Below are positions 22,615 through 30,725 of a DNA stretch of 37,917 bases, piece by piece; the stretch's first letter is position 1; each line of letters starts with the position of its first letter. Origin of the DNA: Candidatus Fermentibacterota bacterium (GTDB lineage Bacteria > Fermentibacterota > Fermentibacteria > Fermentibacterales > JCC-6); NCBI GenBank assembly GCA_030592645.1, contig JAUVIR010000032.1:1-37917 (forward strand). The letters are read 5' to 3'. The notes under the pieces are model-generated. The model saw nothing but the letters and a program-made list of their open reading frames with translations, was not told the origin of the DNA and did not search any database. The translations under genes were made by a program, and so were the position numbers.

Positions 22615-24945
22615 ATGACATCCGTACCAATACGTCTTTTGAAAAACAAATCGTTTAAAATATTGCTGTTCATTATAACTACAGTATTACCTGGCTATAC
22701 TGCGTCCTCACCATCAACAATTCTCGAAAGCGAAATACCAAGCGTTCTGATCCTTCATTCATATCATCCGGGGTTCATTTGGACAGAAAGTATCTCAGTG
22801 GGATTGCGCTCTATCCTGGAGAAAGCGGATTTTGAGATCGATGTTCACATAGAGTATATGGACACGAAAGTATACTTGCCTGAGATCATGTTTCCCCAAT
22901 TGGAACAGCTGTACGTTACCAAGTACAAGGATAAGCACTTCGATCTCATCATTACCACCGATGACAATGCGCTGAACTTCCTGCTGCCCAGGCGCGATTT
23001 ACTCTTTCGGGAAGTGCCAATCGTCTTCTGCGGACTGAATAACTACACCGAAGCAAGGATCGAGGGTTTTCAGGGAATAACGGGTGTGGCCGAAGCAATG
23101 GATCTGACCGGAACGATTGAACTGGCGCTTGATCTGCGTCCGGAAACACGCTACGTTGCTGTAGTGAACGATAATACGCCAACAGGTATATGGAATCTGC
23201 AGAGTTTCAGAAGCGCTTCACCAGTATTCGCTGACAGAATTGAGTTCATTGAGCTGTTCAATCTGACCACTGAAGAACTGATCGAATCCCTTCATGCTCT
23301 TCCCGATGAAACAGCGGTCATTCTTCTCTCTTTTTATCGGGACAGGGCAGGAAGAACGTTCAGTTATCAGGAGTATACGTTACTTGTAACAGCAAACTCC
23401 AATGCCCCTGTATACACCGCATGGGACATGTTCGTGGGATACGGCGTCATAGGAGGGATTGTAATCAGTGGTGAGGCACAGGGAGAACATGCCGCCTTAA
23501 TGGCTCTCAGAGTGCTGAATGGAGAATCGGCGGATGATATTCAAGTGCTGACCGAAAGCCCGAATGTTCCGATGTTCGATTTTGATGTTGTACAACGCTT
23601 CGAAATCTCCCTTTCAGATCTGCCGGCTGAAAGAGTCGTGATAAACGAACCTGTATCATTATACTATCGGCACAAGACATTTATATGGATAGCATCAGCC
23701 TTTGTGTTGCTGCAGTCATTTATGATTCTCGCCCTGATTATAAATGTTCTCAGACGCAAACGTGCCGAGCAGGAGCAGCTGAATCTCGAACGCCAGATTC
23801 TGCATGCGCAGAAACTGGAGAGTCTTGGAATACTGGCTGGCGGTATCGCTCATGACTTCAATAATCTGCTTACAGGTGTTCTTGGTAATGCGGATATTGC
23901 TCTCTTCGATCTTCCCCAGACATCTCCGGTGCGTCAGTACATCAAGGACATTGAAACGGCTGCCCATCGAGCTGCTGAACTCTGTCAGCAGATGCTTGAC
24001 TATTCAGGAAGAGGACATTCCATAATCGAAGTGGTCGATCTCTCGGAACTGGTTCGAGAGATGTCCCACATCCTTGAAGCATCAATCATGAAAAAAGCTG
24101 TTCTGAAGTACAATTTCCCAGAGAATCCTGTCACCATCATGGTTGATGCGACGCAGATCCGACAGGTGATCATGAACCTGATTACAAATGCTTCGGACGC
24201 AATAGGTAATATCAGCGGAGTGATATCGATATCCACAGGGTTTGTTCAATACGACAGTTCTTACCAATTCGAAACGCATGCATGCGAGAATTGGCCGGAT
24301 GGAAAGTATGCTTTTCTTGAGGTGACCGATACCGGGTGCGGGATGGATAACTTAACGAAACAAAAACTTTTCGACCCGTTTTTCTCATCGAAGGTTGACG
24401 GTCGCGGACTGGGGTTGTCAGCTGTTCTGGGAATCGTGCGCGGCCACAAAGGAATGCTCAGTGTCGATAGCAAACCCTCGATGGGAACGACATTCAAAAT
24501 TCTCCTGCCTGCGTCTGACGAATCCGCCAAACGCTTGAAGACGGAAGATAACGAGCATCTGGAATGGATCGGACAGGGTACGGTTCTCCTCGCTGATGAT
24601 GAGAAGATAGTACGCAAGACTGGAAGCCATATGCTTGAACGGCTGGGTCTCAACGTGATACTGGCTGTAGACGGCAGGCAGGCTGTAGAAATTTTCCGCG
24701 AAAGGCATGAAGAGATCGATTACGTACTTCTCGATCTGACGATGCCCAATTTAGACGGGGAACAAGCCTTTCGGGAGATGAAGAGAATAAGGGAAGATGT
24801 TCGAATCATTCTCTCCAGCGGCTACAGCAGACAGGAAGTATCAAGGAGATTTGCGGGAATAGATCTTTTCGGATTCATCCAGAAACCATACGTTCTGAAG
24901 GAACTTCAAGAGGCTATCAGCAAAGTGCTCAAAGACAAAACATAG
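22615..24945 (+). CDS. Hybrid sensor histidine kinase with periplasmic ABC-substrate-binding-like sensor and C-terminal receiver
   Basis: A 776-residue inner-membrane two-component protein. Signal/anchor at residues about 12-30. Periplasmic residues 40-330 resemble the ABC_sub_bind (type 1 periplasmic binding) fold: VLILHSYHPGFIWTES, DLIITTDDNALNFLL, VPIVFCGLNN, VYTAWDMFVGYGVIGG. One membrane helix lies near residues 350-375. The kinase core follows with H-box GGIAHDFNNLL (His413), N-box LITNASDA, and DTGCGM and GRGLGLSAVLG for ATP binding. The receiver domain (from about residue 655) has TVLLADDE, the phospho-acceptor Asp707 in VLLDLTMPNLDG, the SSGYS strand and the Lys of IQKPY. There is no DNA-binding output domain, so it must signal through another protein or by phosphotransfer; none is adjacent. 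ATG at 22615 has GGAGGT upstream. Confidence 0.93.
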   Translation: MTSVPIRLLKNKSFKILLFIITTVLPGYTASSPSTILESEIPSVLILHSYHPGFIWTESISVGLRSILEKADFEIDVHIEYMDTKVYLPEIMFPQLEQLYVTKYKDKHFDLIITTDDNALNFLLPRRDLLFREVPIVFCGLNNYTEARIEGFQGITGVAEAMDLTGTIELALDLRPETRYVAVVNDNTPTGIWNLQSFRSASPVFADRIEFIELFNLTTEELIESLHALPDETAVILLSFYRDRAGRTFSYQEYTLLVTANSNAPVYTAWDMFVGYGVIGGIVISGEAQGEHAALMALRVLNGESADDIQVLTESPNVPMFDFDVVQRFEISLSDLPAERVVINEPVSLYYRHKTFIWIASAFVLLQSFMILALIINVLRRKRAEQEQLNLERQILHAQKLESLGILAGGIAHDFNNLLTGVLGNADIALFDLPQTSPVRQYIKDIETAAHRAAELCQQMLDYSGRGHSIIEVVDLSELVREMSHILEASIMKKAVLKYNFPENPVTIMVDATQIRQVIMNLITNASDAIGNISGVISISTGFVQYDSSYQFETHACENWPDGKYAFLEVTDTGCGMDNLTKQKLFDPFFSSKVDGRGLGLSAVLGIVRGHKGMLSVDSKPSMGTTFKILLPASDESAKRLKTEDNEHLEWIGQGTVLLADDEKIVRKTGSHMLERLGLNVILAVDGRQAVEIFRERHEEIDYVLLDLTMPNLDGEQAFREMKRIREDVRIILSSGYSRQEVSRRFAGIDLFGFIQKPYVLKELQEAISKVLKDKT

Positions 24946-25005
24946 TAAGACACATTCGGAAACCGGTATGGAGGAGATTGCATATTGCTTCTACCGATGT
25001 GATGC

Positions 25006-28000
25006 TTACTCCAGGCGTTTTAACCATCCGGCTGCTTCAATCCTGGTAAAGATTTCTTTCGCCCTGGAATAACACTCCTTCGATTCTGGTTTGTCACCTG
25101 ATTCCTCATACATCTGACCTTTGTAAAAATGCGTAATTGCCAGGTCATAGCTATCATCAAGCTCTTTAAAAATGACTGCTGATTTCTCGAAGGATTCTGC
25201 TGACCTCCTCCAATCATGTTTTCTTGAATGAAGTCTCCCGGCCAGTTGATGAGCCTGGCCTTTCAGGCTTTTGCCAACAGATTCCGAAGGGGAAAGGAGA
25301 ATATTCGCTATCCCATCGAACAGTCCCTCAAGTCTATTCTCCTCAAGATAGAGTGATAGAATGTTGATATCCAGTCCATATATTTGACTTACTGCATCAA
25401 TCTCAACGGCTATTTCGCGGGATTGCATATAACATTCCATGGCGGATTCCAGATTGTTCATCATAGCCAGAGTGTCACCTTTTCCAATCAAACACTCCAT
25501 AACCCCCCGGCGATCGCCCGTATTTCCTCTGATGATGAGTGAATTGCTGATCAAATCGAGAGATTCTTCGAATTTGCCAAGAATCCGATTGATATCACCC
25601 ATATTGGCAAGGATGGCAGATTCCGTTCTGCGATCGCCTATTTCCTTTGCAATCGTCAAAGAGCGATAAAAAAACTCAAGGGATGTGTGGTATTCGCCGA
25701 AAAACTCATGTGCCTTACCTATGTTGTTAAGATTAGCGGCAATTGAATTTCTATTACCGATTCTTTCAGTTATTTCAAGTGATCGCATGAAGTATTCCAG
25801 AGCCTTCCTGTACTCACAGAATCCCCAGTATATGAGGCCGCAATTGTTCAGGCACGCTGAATTCGTCTTCCAGTCACCTATTTGTTCCGTTATTTTCAGT
25901 GAACGCTTAAAATAGTCCATGGCTCTGTTATACTTTCCAAGATTCCAATAGACTGCACCTATGTTGTTAAGTGTTGAGGGACTGACACTTTTTCCGTCCG
26001 TTTCTTCAAGTATTCTTATCGACTGTTCATAGTATTTCAAAGCATCGTGATATCTGCCAAGATGCCAGCAAGAGAGGCCGGAATTATCCAGTGAGTCCGC
26101 TAGTTTCTCCATGTTGTTTATTCCTCTGGAAATCCTTTCAGCTTTTTCAGCTGTTTCCAGGGCTCTGTCGTATTCCGCAGTATCGAGATACGGTTTGCAG
26201 ATATGAAGCAGACCATCAACTTCCAGTTCAATATCCGATATCTCACTCGATTGCTTAATTACTTCCTGAAGTTCGTGAATCGCCTGTTCGTTCTCACCGA
26301 GAATGCCTAACGCTACTGCTCTATTCATCATGCATTCTATCTTATCCCTGTTCCATCCTGCCTCGTTTGCATTTAAACACTCAATCGCCCTGTCGTAATA
26401 CTCTACAGCTTCCCTGTAGGCATATGCTTCTTTTGCCTTGTTACCGGCTGAAATGCTGTATTTTATCGCTCTCTCAATAGCCCCACCCAGATAGAAATGC
26501 AGAGACAGATCCTCTACAACCTGCTCTACTTGATCCCTGTGAGAATCCAGTTGTTTTTCAGCAATTGTCAGATGAAACCTCTGTCGTTTAGCTCCGTTTA
26601 TTCCGTTGTAAACTACTTCTTTTATTATGTCCTCAGAAAAGAGAAACCGTTCTCCGTCGTACTCCTTCATAAGCCCTATCTTCAGTGCTTCATCCATCAG
26701 CCCGAAGAGCTGTCCTTCGTTCCAGTCAGTGATTTCCATCAGGAAGCTGAAATAGAATTCCCGGCCGATTACAGCAGCATGTTCTATGAGATCCCTTGCT
26801 TCAGCGGATATAAGGTCAAGCTTCCTGTCTATAACATCTCTGATGGAATGAGGAATACTATCTGCCCTGTCCTCACGGAATTCCCATACGTCATTTCCCC
26901 AATATAGAGCACCCCTCTCGTGAAGGGATTTCATCAGCTCCTCGATGAAGAATGGATTCCCTCCAGATTTACTGTAGATGTATTCCGTGAGTTCAAGGGG
27001 AGGAATCCTGTCAATTATTAATGAGAGCATCCTAGATACATCAGCCTTTTCGAGGGGTTCAAGCTCAAGCCGACTATACAGACCTTCGCGTGATATATCG
27101 TTAAGTATCCTCAGAAAACACTCACTGTCAGCCTCTTCAATCCGGTAAATCAGAAGGAAGAGCATCGGATCGCTCCGAAACGCTCGGATAAGGTAATGGA
27201 GAATTTCGAGCGAACCTTCATCAGCCCAGTGGATGTTATCGATGGAGATGATCAGTGGATTTGCAGCAACCTGCTTCTCAAGGAGTCTTCTGACTCCCTC
27301 GAAAAGACGATACTTATCGACAATAAGCACTTCACCGGTACTCTCACCGATACTGTCCGACAACTCCGGTACAATCTTCGCAAGTTCTATTCTGTATGCC
27401 TGAGGGATATCCTTCAGACACGATCCGTTATCCATTCTGACTATAGAACGAACAATCTCGCGGAAGGGAAAATAGGGAATCGAATTGGTGGTAGCAGAGA
27501 GAATACTACCGAGAAATAGGTAAGACCTGAATCTTTCCATACCGACGATCTCTCCGGCAAACCTTGATTTGCCCACACCGATCTCACCGCTGATGAAGAA
27601 TGCTCCGCCATGATTGTCTGAAGACGGTCCAACATAATGAATTACCTCGGAAAGCTCGATGCTGCGCCCGACAATCTCCTTCGTGGGAATTGTAAGGTTA
27701 CGCATGCCGCATATTGGAACACCGACTCTATCGCGACCATGTCTCTTCGCGCTGTAAAGGCGCTGATCAGCGATATCGAATAGTTCGGTCCACTCCTCTG
27801 CATCACGAGGGAATGAACCAATCCCTATACTCATCGTAAGACGTACCCGTGAAAATTCCATTAATCGACATCGCTCGATGAATCTATGTGAAATACTTTC
27901 CGCCTGCTCGTAAGGTGTCCGGGGAAGGATACAGACGAACTCATCTCCACCGTATCTGAATACAAGATCATCGCTTCTGACAAGATCTTCAAGCAATGAG

Positions 28001-28206
28001 GAGAACTCCTTCAGAACCGTATCACCAAGTGAATGGCCATACGTGTCGTTAACATTCTTGAAATGGTCCAGATCTATCAGAAGAATCGATATGGGGAAAG
28101 CTTCCATACAGTCTATACAGAAATACTCCATGGCTTTAATATTGAGAAAACGACGATTGTATAGACCGGTAAGATCGTCTATATACTCTCTTCCAACATC
28201 ATTCAT
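25006..28206 (-). CDS. GGDEF diguanylate cyclase fused to STAND-type ATPase and TPR repeats
   Basis: A 1066-residue soluble protein in three parts. Residues 1-165 form a GGDEF domain with DDLTGLYNRR at the start, LLIDLDHFKNVNDTYGH, and RYGGDEF with the intact motif at 86-90. RSDD at 77-80 sits five residues before it, the usual inhibitory I-site. Residues about 175-560 form an AAA_16/STAND ATPase: Walker A GEIGVGKS at 207-214, Walker B PLIISIDNIHWADE at 317-330, then SGGNPFFIEELMKSL. Residues about 580-1060 carry around ten TPR units (for example NNIGAVYWNLGKYNRAMDYF). A similar layout is known for cyclase-AAA-TPR proteins with adenylate cyclase in place of GGDEF. It likely makes c-di-GMP when the TPR/ATPase sensor is triggered. 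It converges with the hybrid kinase gene, 60 bases away. Confidence 0.9.
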   Translation of the reverse strand: MNDVGREYIDDLTGLYNRRFLNIKAMEYFCIDCMEAFPISILLIDLDHFKNVNDTYGHSLGDTVLKEFSSLLEDLVRSDDLVFRYGGDEFVCILPRTPYEQAESISHRFIERCRLMEFSRVRLTMSIGIGSFPRDAEEWTELFDIADQRLYSAKRHGRDRVGVPICGMRNLTIPTKEIVGRSIELSEVIHYVGPSSDNHGGAFFISGEIGVGKSRFAGEIVGMERFRSYLFLGSILSATTNSIPYFPFREIVRSIVRMDNGSCLKDIPQAYRIELAKIVPELSDSIGESTGEVLIVDKYRLFEGVRRLLEKQVAANPLIISIDNIHWADEGSLEILHYLIRAFRSDPMLFLLIYRIEEADSECFLRILNDISREGLYSRLELEPLEKADVSRMLSLIIDRIPPLELTEYIYSKSGGNPFFIEELMKSLHERGALYWGNDVWEFREDRADSIPHSIRDVIDRKLDLISAEARDLIEHAAVIGREFYFSFLMEITDWNEGQLFGLMDEALKIGLMKEYDGERFLFSEDIIKEVVYNGINGAKRQRFHLTIAEKQLDSHRDQVEQVVEDLSLHFYLGGAIERAIKYSISAGNKAKEAYAYREAVEYYDRAIECLNANEAGWNRDKIECMMNRAVALGILGENEQAIHELQEVIKQSSEISDIELEVDGLLHICKPYLDTAEYDRALETAEKAERISRGINNMEKLADSLDNSGLSCWHLGRYHDALKYYEQSIRILEETDGKSVSPSTLNNIGAVYWNLGKYNRAMDYFKRSLKITEQIGDWKTNSACLNNCGLIYWGFCEYRKALEYFMRSLEITERIGNRNSIAANLNNIGKAHEFFGEYHTSLEFFYRSLTIAKEIGDRRTESAILANMGDINRILGKFEESLDLISNSLIIRGNTGDRRGVMECLIGKGDTLAMMNNLESAMECYMQSREIAVEIDAVSQIYGLDINILSLYLEENRLEGLFDGIANILLSPSESVGKSLKGQAHQLAGRLHSRKHDWRRSAESFEKSAVIFKELDDSYDLAITHFYKGQMYEESGDKPESKECYSRAKEIFTRIEAAGWLKRLE

Positions 28207-28261
28207 TCTAATTTCTGCTATTCATTAACCCCTAGTATCTCTCTATATGACTTTTCAAATA

Positions 28262-28292
28262 ATACTAGACTCGTATCGATAGCGTATGTCAA
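28262..28292 (-). promoter_or_regulatory. Candidate promoter of the GGDEF-STAND gene
   Basis: On the minus strand a perfect TTGACA (28292-28287) is followed by TCTAGT at 17 bases or TAGTAT at 19 bases (28267-28262). The gene starts 56 bases downstream. Confidence 0.5.
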
Positions 28293-28357
28293 GAGCCTGT
28301 TAATACTGCTGAATTCACGAATTCACTGAAAGGATGCAGATGAATTATCCCTTGATC

Positions 28358-29179
28358 CTATCTTGTTATTGAAAACAGAGTACAGGTATCCAGGCCGGTC
28401 GACGCGGTGAACCTGAGGATGTATACCCCCTGGTGAAAACCGGCCATCTCTATTTCGTTCAGCCCCTCTGGAATCTGCCCAGTATATATCAGCCTGCCGT
28501 TCATTGAATAGAACTGTATCGTTCCGGATATCCATACCTGTACACATAGACAATCATTCACCGGATTCGGATAACAGACGAGATCATTCTGATTAAAGGC
28601 TTCTGTTTCCTGCCAGTTCACAGCGACAACCGCGTCCAGGTCGAACAGCCCGCCATCCTGCACATCATCACCACAGTCGGTCAGTCGTACATACTTAATC
28701 CAGGACAGATCAATATCGGAAAGGTCAAACTGATCCCCGCCTGAAAGATCAGGGTTTGTCGGATCATCTCCAGTGGTTGGCCAGACACCGGCAAGTCCTT
28801 CAAGAGTCTGTGAATCCCATGGGAACATAACCCAGCTGATACCATCCTGACTGACTTCGACGAAGGCGCATTCCCTGAAGTAAGAGGAGCCGAACTGGAA
28901 TACATTCTCGAAGACTGAAAAATCCGGTCCATCACCGTCAATGACAATATTGTCAACGAACTCAAGTACAATCCAACCATATTTACCAAGTGTGAGCAGT
29001 TCTGATTCCGAGGAGGAGGGATACGTTGATGTAGCGTTTGGATCGGGTGGTCCGAGTATGTTGTCCGGGTAGAATCCCTGACCGAATCCAGCCCCCTCGC
29101 CGTAGGATACTCCGGGTGAATCATCAGCCCAGGGATCAGCTGTCGAAATGAACAGCAGGAATATCAGGACAGAAGTCAT
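28358..29179 (-). CDS. Secreted surface protein with C-terminal sorting domain, second gene of cobalamin-riboswitch operon
   Basis: A 273-residue exported protein. The open frame extends to 29341, but that part overlaps the preceding gene. The ATG at 29179 begins a short signal sequence (MTSVLIFLLFISTADPWA) and lies 16 bases after the previous stop. The mature part begins VSYGEGAGFGQGFYPDNILG and continues with a conserved-looking GPPDPN, IVLEFVDNIVIDGDGPDFSV, FENVF, FVEVSQDGISWVMFPWD and DLDAVVAVN. This is the pattern of a known family of bacterial cell-surface proteins. As far as I recall, relatives occur in Bacteroides cobalamin-uptake loci. The last 75 residues are a Por-type sorting tail (CYPNPVNDCLC, IQFYSMNGRLIYTG, HQGVYILRF). 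A role in cobalamin binding follows only from the riboswitch and the neighbour. Confidence 0.8.
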   Translation of the reverse strand: MTSVLIFLLFISTADPWADDSPGVSYGEGAGFGQGFYPDNILGPPDPNATSTYPSSSESELLTLGKYGWIVLEFVDNIVIDGDGPDFSVFENVFQFGSSYFRECAFVEVSQDGISWVMFPWDSQTLEGLAGVWPTTGDDPTNPDLSGGDQFDLSDIDLSWIKYVRLTDCGDDVQDGGLFDLDAVVAVNWQETEAFNQNDLVCYPNPVNDCLCVQVWISGTIQFYSMNGRLIYTGQIPEGLNEIEMAGFHQGVYILRFTASTGLDTCTLFSITR

Positions 29180-29195
29180 ATCGCTTTCACAGTTA

Positions 29196-30392
29196 TCATC
29201 GCAGAACGGTAATTCTGGCTGACAGGCTTCCGGAAACAACGGTATAAATACCTTCAGGCAGGTTAATGATACTGAGGATCGATGTTCCAGATTCATCAGA
29301 GATCGATGACTCCATGCATCTTCCGGATAGATCAAATACAAGGATACTCTCGCCGGGAGTTGCTCCGGTTACTGTGATGATCGCAGAGGCAGGTGATGGG
29401 GAGATTCTTAGATATCCAGCCGGTCGAATCGGATCAATGATCTCAATCCCTGTAAGGCATCCATTTACAGCAAGCGCACCGGGGTTGCTGAGCGAATAGG
29501 ATACCAGGAGTTGATCGTTAAGGTTATAAACCCGTACCTGACCGTTCATAGTGTCGGAGACAAAGAGATTCCCGGCGGAGTCTGTATCAAAACCGGTGCC
29601 GCCTGTATAAATCGGATTGGAGGAATCATACAGAACCTCATGCGTGTCAGTAGTGATTACATAGACTCCAGGTCCCCATCCGTCACCGATATAGGCTTTG
29701 TTATCCCTGATGCATATTATTGAGGGAAATCCTCCAGTTGAGAGATTTTCGGTTACATTACCCGAAACTGCGTCAATTATGCTGACCGAGCCCTCATCGT
29801 TTCCGTATACTCCGCTATTCACAACAAAAAGCTCATCGACTCCATCATATGCAACAGACTGACAGTTGACTCCCACTTCGATAGTATCAGAGACAGCCAT
29901 AGTTGTGAGATCAACTCTGACGAGGTTATCGTCGCTGCCCCATCCACCACAGGCAACCCATGCGTATCCTTCCGCGAGACACATCCATTCCGGGTACGGT
30001 CCGACTCCAGGTATCTCAGAGAGAACCGATAAGGGATCTGTAGTGACAACAACAAGTGAATTATTCAGTGTTGCGCTTATCAGAAGCGTATCGGAGGAGA
30101 GAAATTGCTCTCCCCAGCAGTTATATCCTGTTCCAATGGCAAGATCCTCAATTACCCAGGTTTCAACGTTTATCCGCTGAAGCGCGGAGCTATCACTGCC
30201 GGAATTGATAACATATACGAATCCATCAGTATACAGAATATCATTCGGATAATTGCCAAGTACAGCAACTCCGGGATTAACAGCACCCGAAACAAGATCG
30301 ATTTCCACGAGACTGCCGCTCGTATCGATTACATACGCGTTATCTGCTGCAACAAAAACCAGGTGCAACAGAATCATAGAGAGAGCAAGCAT
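29196..30392 (-). CDS. Secreted YVTN-type beta-propeller, BtuG-like candidate, under cobalamin riboswitch
   Basis: A 398-residue exported protein. Signal peptide at about residues 1-16. Residues 18-315 hold about seven YVTN/YncE-like blades: NAYVIDTSGSLVEIDLVSG, PNDILYTDGFVYVINSG, YAWVACGGWGSDDNLVRVD, CQSVAYDGVDELFVVNSG, NKAYIGDGWGPGVYVI, DTDSAGNLFVSDTMNGQVRV. The C-terminal 75 residues form a sorting domain (ISPSPASAIITV, ILVFDLSGRCM, PEGIYTVVSG). A cobalamin riboswitch sits in its leader. In Bacteroides, BtuG is a surface beta-propeller of this shape that binds cobalamin for BtuB; there it is a lipoprotein, whereas this one would be anchored through a sorting tail. The ATG has AGGGGAG upstream. 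Propeller and riboswitch are seen; cobalamin binding is inference. Confidence 0.82.
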   Translation of the reverse strand: MLALSMILLHLVFVAADNAYVIDTSGSLVEIDLVSGAVNPGVAVLGNYPNDILYTDGFVYVINSGSDSSALQRINVETWVIEDLAIGTGYNCWGEQFLSSDTLLISATLNNSLVVVTTDPLSVLSEIPGVGPYPEWMCLAEGYAWVACGGWGSDDNLVRVDLTTMAVSDTIEVGVNCQSVAYDGVDELFVVNSGVYGNDEGSVSIIDAVSGNVTENLSTGGFPSIICIRDNKAYIGDGWGPGVYVITTDTHEVLYDSSNPIYTGGTGFDTDSAGNLFVSDTMNGQVRVYNLNDQLLVSYSLSNPGALAVNGCLTGIEIIDPIRPAGYLRISPSPASAIITVTGATPGESILVFDLSGRCMESSISDESGTSILSIINLPEGIYTVVSGSLSARITVLR

Positions 30393-30425
30393 AACAACTC
30401 CCCTGTTCTGTCACGATTGGTGAGG

Positions 30426-30467
30426 AAAAAACAGTATGTCTTTTCCACCCTCCCGCGAAGGTGAAAA
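30426..30467 (-). promoter_or_regulatory. Expression-platform hairpin of the cobalamin riboswitch
   Basis: On the minus strand TTTTCACCTTC-GCGG-GAGGGTGGAAA can pair over 11 bases (one T-G at each of two positions), covering 30467-30442, and a run of six T follows about 10 bases later (30431-30426). It sits between aptamer and ribosome-binding site. It could be a terminator. The G-rich loop side could also contact the C-rich loop of the aptamer, as kissing loops do in this riboswitch class. The exact mechanism is inference. Confidence 0.55.
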
Positions 30468-30473
30468 TGAAAA

Positions 30474-30617
30474 TATCGGCAGAAGGTCTTCTGGCTTCCA
30501 GGCTTCCTACTCCCGCGCCTTCTCATCCCTTACAGGAGATGGCTGTTGCGGTTTCGTTCCTGTTTACAGCGGCGGGGCCGCGCCGGATTTTCACCGGCTT
30601 CCCTGACGCTACCGATA
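30474..30617 (-). ncRNA. Cobalamin (B12) riboswitch aptamer
   Basis: The minus strand of the propeller gene leader has the class hallmarks in order: GGGAAGCCGGTGAAAATCC (30601-30583), GGCGCGGCCCCGCC, the B12-box-like GCCGCTGTAA, the P7-type region beginning CAGGAACG and closing CTCCTG, and later GGAGTAGGAAGCCTG. The outer stem P1 closes perfectly: TATCGG (30617-30612) with CCGATA (30479-30474). Size is about 144 bases. It should lower expression of the two downstream surface-protein genes when adenosylcobalamin or another cobalamin is plentiful. Confidence 0.93.
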
Positions 30618-30624
30618 GAATGCA

Positions 30625-30630
30625 AATATA
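30625..30630 (-). promoter_or_regulatory. -10 element before the cobalamin riboswitch
   Basis: TATATT on the minus strand, eight bases before the aptamer P1 stem. A start point there would give a transcript beginning at the aptamer. The -35 region is T-rich without a clear box. Confidence 0.4.
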
Positions 30631-30725
30631 CTCCATTAATGGCGCACGAAAAAGTCAGTCATCCATTGCCCAGTCAGATGACGGGTCCTTTCAGAATCAA
30701 CTCTCAGTATTTATACTAATCCCTC

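Noticed and set aside
25700..26450. Repetitive DNA pattern suggesting a CRISPR or repeat array
   Set aside because: It is the coding sequence of TPR units in the GGDEF-STAND protein; the similarity is at the protein level and the spacing is 120 bases, not array-like.
28305..28330. Direct repeat of GAATTCAC as a possible operator
   Set aside because: Only two short copies, upstream of the -35 box, easily expected by chance.
29180..29341. N-terminal extension of the second riboswitch-operon protein
   Set aside because: It overlaps the sorting domain of the preceding gene; the downstream ATG begins a signal peptide.
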